64,000 bases of DNA, taken from positions 443,700,837 through 443,764,836 of the forward strand of contig NC_053392.1 in NCBI RefSeq assembly GCF_905171765.1, read 5' to 3'. The notes under the pieces were generated by a model, which was given only the letters and a program-made list of their open reading frames with translations, had not been told where the DNA came from and searched no databases. The translations under genes were made by a program, and so were the position numbers. Source of the DNA: Bufo bufo. Lineage: Eukaryota; Chordata; Amphibia; Anura; Bufonidae. This document shows positions 55,006-64,000 of the stretch, in pieces (within the stretch, counting starts at the first letter, position 1; the number at the start of each line of letters is the position of its first letter).

Positions 55006-55390
55006 TGAAAGGGCTTCCTGAGACTTTAATACTGATGACCTATCCTCTGGATCGGTTATCAGTACCTGATCGTGGGGGTGCAACACCCGGGACTCCAGCC
55101 GATCAGCTGTTTGAGTGCCACGTCCTTCTCCGTGCTCACCAAGCACAGCTTCGTAAATTGTATAGCGGCTGTGCTTGGCATCGCAGCTCAGTTCCATTTA
55201 CTTCTATGGGGCTGAGCTGGGCCTAGGCCATGTGACTGAACTTGTCATCACATGGCATAGGAAAAGCTGAGAGAAGGCCGAAGGCGCTACTGCGAGTGCC
55301 AATGTCTTCTCAAACAGCTGATCGGCGGGGTCCCCACCAATCAGATACTGATGACCTAGCCAAAGTATTAATGTCTCGGAAAACGTCATT
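55006..55390. mobile_element. MITE, family copy 2 of 3
   Basis: Shares gatgacctatcc, cagctgtttgag, ggctgtgcttgg, gcctaggccatgtgac and aaacagctgatcggc, in order, with 21727-22106 and 57640-57945. The left flank ttga and the right end have decayed. Inverted internal phrases make a foldback. Confidence 0.6.
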
Positions 55391-55813
55391 TTAGCTATAT
55401 TCCGTAGCTTGGCAGTTTAAAAGAGACTACTAATTAACACTATGAATGGTTCATGACTGTTCCTCCTTCCAAGGGCCATGTATAACTAATAAATTACAGT
55501 AGCACTATGCATATATACATATCTATAATTTTTAGAGCATATAGATGTATGGTTTCTTGCTTGCAAAGAATGGTTTTGTCCAAAGAGGCTGGCCAATAAT
55601 GTGTGCAGGTGACAAACGATGAGCACATATGTACACACACACTTTACAGTACTTCTTCAATAACTTTGTTAGTTTTGTGACTAAACAATTTAGCAATTAC
55701 TGGTTAGAAAAATGGTGTCCTCATCTTCTCTGACCTCTGCGCTTAGATCTTTGTCCTAATTAAGAAGTAACAAAAAATTATTAATAAACTGTATATAATA
55801 GATAAACACAAGC
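55391..55813. other. Unassigned stretch
   Basis: No gene, repeat boundary or RNA motif recognised. Confidence 0.35.
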
Positions 55814-55817
55814 TTAA

Positions 55818-56232
55818 AGGGGTTGTTCACCTCTGGACGCATCTCAGGAACACCCCCCAGCATGGCCAGGCTTGCAGGGGGAATCATACTTACCTGGTAC
55901 CAACCTCTGGGTTCCAGCTCCTTCGCTCATCTCTTAGGTCTCCCCACATCAACTTCCGGTTTGATGTGGGTCACATGGCCAGTGCAGTCAATGGCTAGCC
56001 ACAGCACTGATGCGTGTTCCATGCGTCACATGACGAAATGTCACCACTGCATCCAGTCACGTGACCCGCATCAAACCAGATGTTGACGCAGGAAGACCTG
56101 AGAGCTGCAGCAGCCCGGGGAAAGAGAAAGAGGCATAACCCAGTGGCAGGGATCAGGTAAGAATGATTCCCTCTGAAGGTCCAGCCATGCTGGGGGTCTG
56201 CCCAAAAGTCCCCTAGAGGGTGAACAACCCCT
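55818..56232. mobile_element. 415-bp TTAA foldback
   Basis: TTAA at 55814-55817 and 56233-56236; ends AGGGGTTGTTCACC and GGTGAACAACCCCT are exact complements. The arms share catggcc(a)gg, acttacctgg and cacatcaacttccggtttga in inverted form (tcaaaccagatgttgacgc). It resembles 43167-43395 in layout. Non-coding. Confidence 0.8.
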
Positions 56233-56236
56233 TTAA

Positions 56237-57111
56237 CCCCTAACAGTCACAACAAAATTGGAAAAAAAAAATCCCACAAAAACATCACTTTTTTATTGTA
56301 CACATTGTTAATGCATTTAACCCCTTAATGAGGTTGCTTAATTTGGCGCTGAAAAAAAAAAATTGGACCCCTGCATTTGGTTAAATTTTTCATCAAAGCA
56401 GTCATTTGAGATGTAGTGAAAATATACCATTCAAGTTAATTTATGAGGAAAATAAACAAAATTAAAAAATAATGTTTCCGCCAAAGTGTTTTTCTGTCAT
56501 TCATTGATGATCACGCATGGATTTTTTGTTCAACAGGACATTATAGATATGAGGAAATACATAAAATACATACACACACTGTAGCAATTAACGCTGTACT
56601 ACAAGTCTATCACTCCTCAACTTCTATAAGACAATGAAGTAACAAGAGAAGAAAAGCATTACAGGAATTTTTTTAATCCCAATACAAGTGATTGGGCAGA
56701 TATCTTTAAAAAGCTTAGGCACAAATCTGTCAAGACAAAGGAATTTATTTCAACTGTTTGTCCTTGTGCTTTAAATGTTTTTCTTATGAGCCATTTTGCA
56801 TTGATCAAAGTAGAAGTAACATAATACACTCAATAGCAAATTTAATACACATATGTTCACACTGTGATTGTCTGACAGAGGCCAGAATACCATCCTTTGG
56901 TCTACATCAGGCTGGTGTGCATTGGCATATCTTTTATAACTGTATAGTAAAGCATAGTCAACTGCACTTTTTTATGCAAAGACATCCTGCTAAAAAATAT
57001 GTTCAGCACAAATATAATGTGAACAGAGCCAAAATCATATTACATATTAAATTAGGTTTGCAATTTTGTCAGATAAAAGTAATGATAGCTATGTCTAAAG
57101 ACTTTTTTTGA
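56237..57111. other. Unassigned AT-rich stretch
   Basis: No domain is found. The 117-codon frame at 56758-57111 is Cys/His-containing but matches no family I recognise, and it lies in compositionally AT-rich DNA. Confidence 0.35.
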
Positions 57112-57560
57112 AGCTGTACCAGTTCTTTGGAATGCACTACCTCAGTCAACTAGATTAAATTCCACCATCCACGGCTTTAAGCATGCCCTAAAACACATCT
57201 TTTTAGGGTGGCCTATCACATTTCCTAATCTAACCCTTCTCTGTTTACACCCTTCTACATTATTCCTCAGAATAATCAGATCTGGATCCCGTCATGCACG
57301 CAAATGCACTTTATATCTGTGCATAACCAGATACTGGCTCATGCAGCTTTACTTGTACTACCTTGTTTAAAAAAAATAAGTACTTTTTACCTTTTGTACT
57401 ATCCCAATTTCCTCACTGAGTGTAAGCTCTCACGAGCCGGACTCTCACTCCTATTGTCTGAATTGTTGATTTGTTTTTTGCTATATAATGCCTGTACATG
57501 TATCCTCTGACTAATTGCTAGGAAATGTTTGCAGTCTGGAAATATTATTATTATTAATAA
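57112..57560 (+). repeat. Probable 3' end of a non-LTR-type retroelement
   Basis: The phrases ttctttggaatgcactacc, gtgtaagctctcacgagc, ctcctattgtctgaa and gctatataatgcctgtacat, followed by an ATT microsatellite (57544-57560), match the pattern of a common vertebrate retroelement tail that I recognise only from general familiarity. No coding domain is visible. Confidence 0.35.
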
Positions 57561-57639
57561 TAAGTTGATCAGATACTGTGCTGAGATGCAAACATCTTTT
57601 ACAGTATGAAAAGTGCAGTCCATAAGTTTTTTTTTTTTT

Positions 57640-57945
57640 TACATCCAGGACCCCTGCTGATCAGCTGTTTGAGAAGGCAACAGTGCTCGCAGTAGTGTTG
57701 CAACCTTCTCTCAGCTCACAAAGCACAGTGCCTTACATTGTATAGTGGCTGTGCTTGGTATGGGACTGAGCTGCGCCTAGACCATGTGACCAATGAAAGT
57801 GATGTCACATGGCCTAGGAAAAGTGGAGAAGGCTGCGAAGGTGCTGCAAGTACCACTGGCTTCTCAAACAGCTGATCAGCAGGGGTCTACGTTGTCGAAC
57901 CCCCACCAATCAGATACTGATGACCTATCCAGATGATTGATCAAC
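57640..57945. mobile_element. MITE, family copy 3 of 3
   Basis: Ordered phrases aggacccctgctgatcagct, gtttgagaaggcaac, gtggctgtgcttgg, atgtcacatggcctagg and cagatactgatgacctatcc match the copies at 21727 and 55006. Non-coding foldback. Confidence 0.6.
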
Positions 57946-58183
57946 AGTAAAAAAAAAAAAACTCTCAGAAAGTCATTTGACAGATATTTGCCAGTGGTAC
58001 TCAAGTGGCTCTATCCACAGAACCCTCATGGTTTCCATCTTTAATGGAGCCATGACACATCTGTTTTCAGATTCCCAAAAATCCTGACAAATCCTGGAAT
58101 TGTTTTTGGAGCACTGTAGATTACAAGATGTAGCCAGGGGCATTTCTAGGGTCTTAAAGATTCGGCCCAAGCCCAAATTCATA

Positions 58184-59334
58184 CAAGGGGTGTTCAAAAA
58201 GTTATCTATCCCAGCATATTCTGTCAGTGTTAGAGTAGCAGTCCTGTCTGATGAAAGCACTGGAAGTGACAGGATGGCAACTGCAGTACAGTGCGGGTCT
58301 ACAAAAAAAGTGAAGGATTTGGAGCTTCGGTCCGTGATTAAATTCTTTATAAAGGAACAAAAGAAGACCAAAGAAATCCATGAAAGGATGCTTCCTGTAT
58401 ATGGTGGTAATGCACCTTCCTACTACCAAGTAAAGTTTTTGGCCAAGCCGTTTAAATGGGATAGAGAATCAACTGAAGATGACTCCCGTTCTGGGAGAAC
58501 TGTCGAAGCATCTTCAGAGGAAATATGCCATACAATGGAGGCCATGGTTTTGGAAGATCGTTGGTTCAAAGTCAGTGTTATACCTCATGAATTAGGCATT
58601 TCATTGGACAGTTTCCAGTATCATTCATGATGTTTTGATGATGTCAAAGGTCAGTTTCCCAGTTGGTGCCTGAGCAAATAAACTTGCAGCCAACAAATTT
58701 AGCAAAGAGTATTTACACATGCTTAAAGAAAGTCCAGAAAACTTCTATCCTCGAATTATTACGGGTGATGAAACATGCAATCACCACCATGATCCTGAGA
58801 CCAAACAAGAGTCCATGCAATGGAAGCACAAGGGGTCGCCAACTCCAAAGAAATTTTGTGTTCAGAAGTCAGCTGGAAGGATCATGGCACCAGTTTTTTG
58901 GAATACAGAAGCATTTTATTACTAGAATTCATGCTACCCAAGACAAAAATTAATGGAGACACCTATGCTTCAACAATGAAGGCGTTATGTGAGCTAATCA
59001 GATAGAGAAGAGAAACACCATGGGAAGTTGTAGACAGGTGTGTTTCTGCTTCATGACAATGTGCAGGCTCACAAGTCTCACAAATCACAAGCTGCTATCA
59101 GGGAATTTGGCTTCATGAAGCTTAACATGGGCAACGATTTCCTGATGATAATGCAGTCAAAGTAACGGTTTCTGCTGCATTAAGAAGTCTTCTATTCTGA
59201 GGGCATCCGATCACTGGAGGTGAAGTGGAATACGTGTGTTGAAGTCAAGGGGGATTACATTGAAAAGTAGTAAGTTCAATTTTCTCTGAATAAAAGTTTT
59301 TATATTCAAGTAGATAGCTTATTGAACAGCCCAG
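58184..59334 (+). mobile_element. mariner element, internally deleted
   Basis: TA at 58182-58183 and 59335-59336. The left end caaggggtgttcaaaaagtt and the right end agcttattgaacagccc are imperfect complements. The plus strand encodes a broken mariner transposase. Confidence 0.82.
58276..59270 (+). pseudogene. mariner transposase, catalytic region deleted
   Basis: The start is chosen at MATAVQCGSTKKVKDLE (58276), although the frame is open further upstream. The N-terminal DNA-binding part reads LRSVIKFFIKEQKKTKEIHE, YGGNAPSYYQVKFLAKPFKW, then DDSRSGRTVEASSEEI. A frameshift follows near 58625. The catalytic part gives ITGDETCNHHHDPETK (first Asp), MQWKHKGSPTPKKFCVQKSA, and near 59045 LLHDNVQAHKSHKSQAAIRE (second Asp). 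It then jumps from FGFMKLN to RFPDDNAVK, so the SPDLAPSDY-type segment with the third Asp of the DD34D triad is missing. Several frame changes. Dead. Confidence 0.82.
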
Positions 59335-59336
59335 TA

Positions 59337-59690
59337 TGTGTTAAGTTTTCAATCCGACCCCCTGCTCCAGTGCTAAAGGCATATGTGGATGGACATTACA
59401 TTCAGCACTGTCACACATAAAAAGTACAGGAAAATACAGCCCTATGTGCCTATTGCATTTAGCGACGCGATACTAATCTTCTCCATTTGGCCCAGACAAG
59501 ACATAATGGATTCTTTCAGCCACGTCTCGTCTCTGCAGCTTGCCACAAATACATCTTAGGTTTCTCACTTTTCTATCATCCTCCTCCTTCTGGTGCCCTA
59601 ACAGTGTTATCCTGCTGCTACCCCCAATACTGTGCCCACTGTGTTTCCCAATGCCCTAAAATGACATACAGATATTCACATTTCCCAAAG
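59337..59690. other. Unassigned stretch
   Basis: No gene or repeat boundary recognised. Confidence 0.35.
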
Positions 59691-60399
59691 TGCCCCTAAA
59701 AGTCCCACTAATAGTAATGATTCTCTCCTGATGAATCCTCATTAGTAATAATGTCCTTCACAGTGATAATGCTCCTCGAGATTGCCTATTAGTAGTACTG
59801 CTCTCCATATTTTGCCCAATAATGCGCCAAAGATCCTCCAGTAGTGATAAAGCTCCACAAACTGCTCCCAATAGTAATAAGGCTCCTCCATAAGGCACCT
59901 TTGTAGAGTCCCCAGTAGTTATAGTGTCCCTTATAGTGCCCCCAGTAAATATAATGCCCCTATAGTGCCCCATTAGTTATTATACCCCCGTAGTGCCCCT
60001 AGTAGTTATAACTCCCCCTGTAGTGCCTCTTGTAGTTATAATACCCTCTTTAGTACCCCCAATAGTTATAATGTAATCTGTACTGCCTTCAGTAAGAATA
60101 ATGCCACCTATAGTGCCCCCAGTAAGTATAAGGTCATCTGCAGTGCCCTCAGTAGCTATAATACCCCCAGTAAGTATAGTGCTCCCTACAGTGCCCCCAG
60201 CAAGTACAGTAAAATGCCGCCTATAGTACATCAGTAGGTATAATGGACCCCTGTAGTGCTCCTATTAGTCATAGTGCCCCCAGTAGGTGTAATTCCCAAT
60301 GTAGTGTCCTCAGTATTACAGTGCACCACAGTAGTGCTTCCAGTACTTACAGTACCCCTGGTATTACCCACAGTACTTATAGTGCCCCTTCTAGTGCCA

Positions 60400-60448
<49 letters not shown>

Positions 60449-60640
60449 GGAAATATATCAGTACTATCTTCCTCCTCAGTGAGGAAGAGAGAAAAAAAAT
60501 CTGACTCCCTGCAGCCATCTGCGATGCAGGCCACAGGCTTCTTCCTGCCTGCACCCTGAGTTGCCAGCTGCTCGGCTGAGGCGGTTGCAATGAAGTCAAT
60601 TGCGATTATGTAATTGTTTTGTGACAGCCTATGCCTGTGG
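59690..60640. repeat. Minisatellite-bearing repeat (copy 2) with AT microsatellite
   Basis: Degenerate units of about 30 bp like those at 53003-53520 (tagtgcccc, agtagttataat), then an (AT)n run of about 44 bp near 60402-60445. The tail tctgactccctgcagccatc then gatgcaggccacaggc corresponds to the tail of copy 1. A G run of about 15 lies just beyond, near 60650. Frames encoding repetitive Gly/Thr/Ile or Tyr/Ile peptides are artefacts. Confidence 0.75.
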
Positions 60641-61204
60641 CCTATGTGAAGGGGGGGGGGGGGGCAGGGAGCCATTGGCTCAAGTGTCCTGCTGCAGTAT
60701 TTAACTGTATCGACATCCTGAGGATAGTCGACGGCCGCTACATTCCGGTCCCTGGACAAAATATCCAGGCCCAAAGCCCTCAATGTTTTGACCTCGTGAC
60801 ACCTCTGGATGTAGCAATCATCATATTGATTCTCAACAAGTAAACAATGGCAAGAAACTTTTCAGTGACTCTGAATATATTGATCTTGCTGTCACTCCTT
60901 AGGGGAGGGAAGGAGAAAGTCTGATGTAGTAGGAGAAAATGTACCAGAACTGTGGGAAGGACAAGCATTGTGTGGAGTAGCTGAGGACTGGTAGTTATGG
61001 TTCTGTATTTTTTTTTTTGCTTTTTCATATGCGCATTTCAAAATCCATAACTTTTTTGTTTTAACATCAATATAGTCATAAGAGGGCTTGTTTTTTGCGT
61101 CCCAGTTGTATGTTTTAACAAAATAATTTTGGAGTACAACTAATGAATTTTACAACTTTTGGCGATTCTTCCATGTCTTTTTTTCGGCTTTGCTTTATAT
61201 GACA
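60641..61204. other. Unassigned stretch leading into an AT-rich dispersed repeat
   Basis: No gene. From about 61015 the DNA (gagggcttgttttttgcgtc, aaaataattttggagtacaa) resembles the AT-rich repeat family of 19.8-21.1 kb and continues after the MITE at 62338. Confidence 0.4.
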
Positions 61205-61369
61205 TACCGTATTTTTCGCCATATAAGACGCACCTGCCCATAAGACACACCTAGGTTTTTGAGGAGGAAAATAAGAAAAAAAAAATTTTGAACCAAAAGG
61301 TGTGCTTTTGGTGGGTTTTGAACTAACGGTGGTCTGTGGATGACACTATTATGGTGGAACTGTTGAGGA

Positions 61370-61837
61370 CACTGTCATGGGGGATCTGTGGGTGACACTG
61401 TCATGGGGGATCTGTGGGTGACACTGTCATGGGGGATCTGTGGGTGACACTGTCATGGGGGATCTGTGGGTGACACTGTCATGGGGGATCTGTGGGTGAC
61501 ACTGTCATGGGGGATCTGTGGGTGACACTGTCATGGGGGATCTGTGGGTGACACTGCAATGGGGGATCTGTGGGTGACACTGCCATGGGGGATCTGTGGG
61601 TGACACTGTCATGGGGGATCTGTGGGTGACACTGCCATGGGGGATCGGTGGGTGACACTGCCATGGGGGATCTGTGGGTGACACTGCCATGGGGGATCTG
61701 TGGGTGACACTGTTATGGGGGATCTGTGGGTGACACTGTTATGGGGGATCTGTGGGTGACACTGTTATGGGGGATCTGTGGGTGACACTATTATGGGGGA
61801 TCTCTGGATGGCACTGTTATGAAGGGATCTGTGGATG
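61370..61837. repeat. 26-bp tandem array, 18 units
   Basis: The unit is close to cactgtcatgggggatctgt then gggtga. Variants at positions 5-9 of the unit cluster: seven tcat units, then mixed caat, ccat and tcat, then three ccat, then tta-type units to the end. The unit length is not a multiple of three, so the long minus-strand frames across it are chance. Confidence 0.9.
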
Positions 61838-61939
61838 ACACATATATAGCATCTTATGCTATGTGTCATCCACAGATCCCCTCCATAACAGTGTCCCTGT
61901 AGTGTGAATGACCCCCAATACAGGGGGTGGGGGTCACAT

Positions 61940-62181
61940 CTGGTTTTATAATGACAGCGGGGCCCGTGCAGGGACTGTATTCTACTACACGGGCCCCGCT
62001 CACTGTATATAATCTTATCTATAATTGTAGGCATTGTTAATATATAACAATGCGCTGATTACCCAGAATTTTTATACAATTAACAATGCCTACAATTACA
62101 GATACGATTATATACAGTGAGCGGGGCCCGTGTAGTAGAATACAGTCACTGCACGGGCTCCACTGACATTATAAAAGCAGA
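61940..62181. repeat. Inverted repeat with arms of about 100 bp
   Basis: The left arm gcggggcccgtgcagggact ... attgtaggcattgttaat and the right arm attaacaatgcctacaatta ... agtcactgcacgggctccac are inverted copies. Each arm also contains its own short hairpin (gcccgtg with cacgggc). The loop is about 40 bp at 62042-62079. Confidence 0.8.
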
Positions 62182-62337
62182 TGCCGGTCCCCAGCCCCTC
62201 CTCCCTCTCAGCTGATACACCCGCCGCGCAATAAAAATTTCGGCAAAATGCAGCATTCGCCCCATAAGATGCACTGCTATTTCCCGTCTTATAAGATGCA
62301 CTGCTATTTCCCGTCTTATAGGGTGAAAAATATGGTA

Positions 62338-63052
62338 ATTATATTCTGCAAAGTTAGTAAAATTACGCCAACAACAAATTTATATATTTTTTTAACGCAT
62401 TTATACAATAAAAATTTTCTTGGAAATGTATTTTTGCCACTGCACTCAAAGAACCTATAACATTTTTATTTTTCCGTCGATGGAGCTGTATGGGGGCTTG
62501 TTTTTTGTGAGACAGATTATAATTTTCATCGGGGCGATTACATACATATGACTTTTTATTGCATTTTTTTGTGTGTTGGAATATAGCAATTTTGGAATTT
62601 TTTATGCCGTTCAATGGAAAGGATGAATTTTTTTTTAATCATTTTACTGTATTGTACTTACTTACTTATATTCATTATATTTTTAAGTAAATAAATAAAA
62701 TAAAAAACATTTATATATATTTTTTTAATTCATTGCATTTTTTCTCTCTATCACTAGGGGACTTAAACATGTGATCCACCGATCGTTCATAAAATACACA
62801 ATAATATAACTGTATATTATGTCAGCTACTGTAAAACTCATAATACCTATTCGTCCCTGCCAAAAAGATCACATTGCTGGAGGCGGATGGAGTAACAGAG
62901 TGAGCCCCCTCCCTCTTTCTTACCACTTAGATGCCAAGGTCAGCAGTGACAGTGGCATCTAAGGTATTAAACTGCTAGGATCGGAGTTAACGCTAATCAT
63001 AGCAATGAGGGCAGATTAAAGAGGACCTTATCCACTCCTGACATGCCTGTTT
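62338..63052. other. AT-rich dispersed repeat continuation and unassigned DNA
   Basis: 62450-62640 (gggggcttgttttttgtgag, catcggggcgattac, atgactttttattgcat) resembles the repeat family around 20.1-21.0 kb. No gene. Confidence 0.4.
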
Positions 63053-64000
63053 TAACCCCTTAGTGACCACCCATATGCCTTTTTACGGTGGTCACTAAGG
63101 GGCCTTAGGCTGGGCCACAGCTTTTTTACGGCAGCCCAGTGTAAGCGCTGCACGGGTCCCCAGTGCAGCGGTGGCCCGGCTCTCACATGAGAACCGAGGC
63201 CCTGCTCTAACAGCTTGGACTGGCAGGAGTGCCAATCCGGGCTGTTTAACACTTTACATGCTGCCCGCCACATGTAAAGTGCTGACAGAGGGAGTGGACT
63301 GCCTCTGTCTCCCATCAGCACCCCGCAAATACGATCGCGGGGTGCCGATGTGTGTGAAGGCTGGCTGTGGTCTCGTGTAGGCCCCAGACCAGCCTTCAGT
63401 AATTTCCAGCAGGAAAAAAAAATCCCATTAAAAAATTACGCTTTTTTTTCCATTGAAAATACGACCCAGACTACATAAATATCATGTAAATTATCCCCTA
63501 CAGTGAACGCTGTAAAAAAACAATAATTGAAAAAAAGACAGAATTGCTAATTTATTCTTAGTTGCCACCAAAAAAACGTGATAACAAGCGATCAAAAAGC
63601 ACCATTTACTCCAAAATGAAAAATGCAAGTCGTCCTGCAAAAATCAGGCCCTCACACAACTCCATAGAAAGAAAAATAAAAAAGTTGTGGGTCTTGGGAA
63701 GCGGCAATACAAAAACATTTTTTTCTTTAAAAATAAAGTTGTTTTAGTGCAAAAAAGTAGTAAAACGTAAAGAAAACTATATGTATTTGGTATCACTGTA
63801 ATCATACTGACCCAGAGAATATACAGATATCATGTTATTTATACAGAAAAATGAATGCGGTAAAATTTATATCGTAAAAAACGCAGTGGCAGTATTGCTG
63901 TTTTTCCCATCTCCCTCCCAGAAAGATTAATAAAAGTTAATCAGAAAGTTAGGTGTACTCCAAAAAGGCACTATTAAAAACTACAACTTGTCCCGCAAAA
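63053..64000. repeat. AT-rich dispersed repeat, running off the window
   Basis: Begins aaccccttagtgaccaccca, has the GC-rich block gcagcccagtgtaagcgctg to about 63400, then the AT-rich part with ctacagtgaacgctgtaaaa near 63500. Related to 693-1663. Frames here are chance. Confidence 0.45.

Larger units (their letters stand above)
61207..62335. mobile_element. TA-flanked MITE carrying a 26-bp array and a palindrome
   Basis: TA at 61205-61206 and 62336-62337. The ends ccgtatttttcgccatataa and its near complement (ttatagggtgaaaaatatgg) enclose a 26-bp tandem array, then a palindrome of about 240 bp, then duplicated aagatgcactgctatttccc segments. It sits inside an AT-rich dispersed repeat. No transposase. 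Confidence 0.75.

Noticed and set aside
60400..60783. Frame with a long Tyr-Ile repeat
   Set aside because: It is a translation of the (AT)n microsatellite.
61479..61690. Proline/serine repeat peptide frames
   Set aside because: They come from the 26-bp array, whose unit length is not a multiple of three; no start context or domain.
61370..61837. CRISPR-like array of short repeats
   Set aside because: The 26-bp units are directly tandem without spacers and lie inside a transposable element in a eukaryotic context.

Overview
This 64 kb window looks like intergenic DNA from a large vertebrate genome, most probably a frog or toad. I recognise no host exon, rRNA or tRNA. Nearly everything identifiable is transposon-derived: Tc1/mariner transposons, TTAA-flanked palindromic (piggyBac-type) elements, Ty3/gypsy chromoviruses, a Gmr1-like gypsy element, Penelope-like elements (PLEs) and AT-rich dispersed repeats. 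The amphibian assignment is an inference from that mixture.

Layout: 1-12 kb is AT-rich DNA with palindromic MITEs (952-1627, 7563-8187, 10720-11161) and Tc1 relics (3914-4407, 5247-6241, 8640-8735). 12.1-15.1 kb holds two dead Tc1 pieces separated by a solo LTR (13012-13880, TSD AACGC) and a divergent pair of PLE-like ends (13973-14283). 15.6-21.7 kb is a long AT-rich repeat with internal tandem units. Inside it sits a Tc1 element (15903-18791) with an uninterrupted 340-codon DD34E transposase, itself invaded by two MITEs. 22.7-23.7 kb is a palindromic element split by a solo LTR. 23.8-29.3 kb is a young chromovirus inserted in a MITE: LTRs about 99% identical, TSD CCTGC, primer-binding region lost. 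29.8-30.9 kb is a Tc1-type element with DD36E spacing.

32.3-41.2 kb is the most unusual part. A minus-strand gypsy element carries its domains in the order gag, protease, integrase, reverse transcriptase, RNase H, which is the Gmr1 arrangement and not the usual gypsy one. A 4.2 kb Penelope-like insertion, flanked by a perfect 15-bp duplication, interrupts its reverse transcriptase. That insertion is a head-to-head inverted dimer. Two smaller divergent PLE-like terminal pairs (13973-14283, 44191-44397) have the same geometry, and several of these ends carry hammerhead-ribozyme-like cores.

42.4-48.5 kb has MITEs, a solo LTR (44594-45288, TSD ATACT) and unassigned AT-rich DNA. 48.5-53.0 kb is a second chromovirus on the minus strand, of the same LTR family, with both LTRs truncated. 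53-64 kb holds two copies of a minisatellite-bearing repeat, more TTAA elements, a mariner relic with a deleted catalytic region (58184-59334), a TA-flanked MITE containing an 18-unit 26-bp array (61207-62335), and AT-rich repeats to the end.

The genes do not form a pathway. The history is serial insertion of unrelated elements into each other. Only the 16123-17145 transposase reads as intact.
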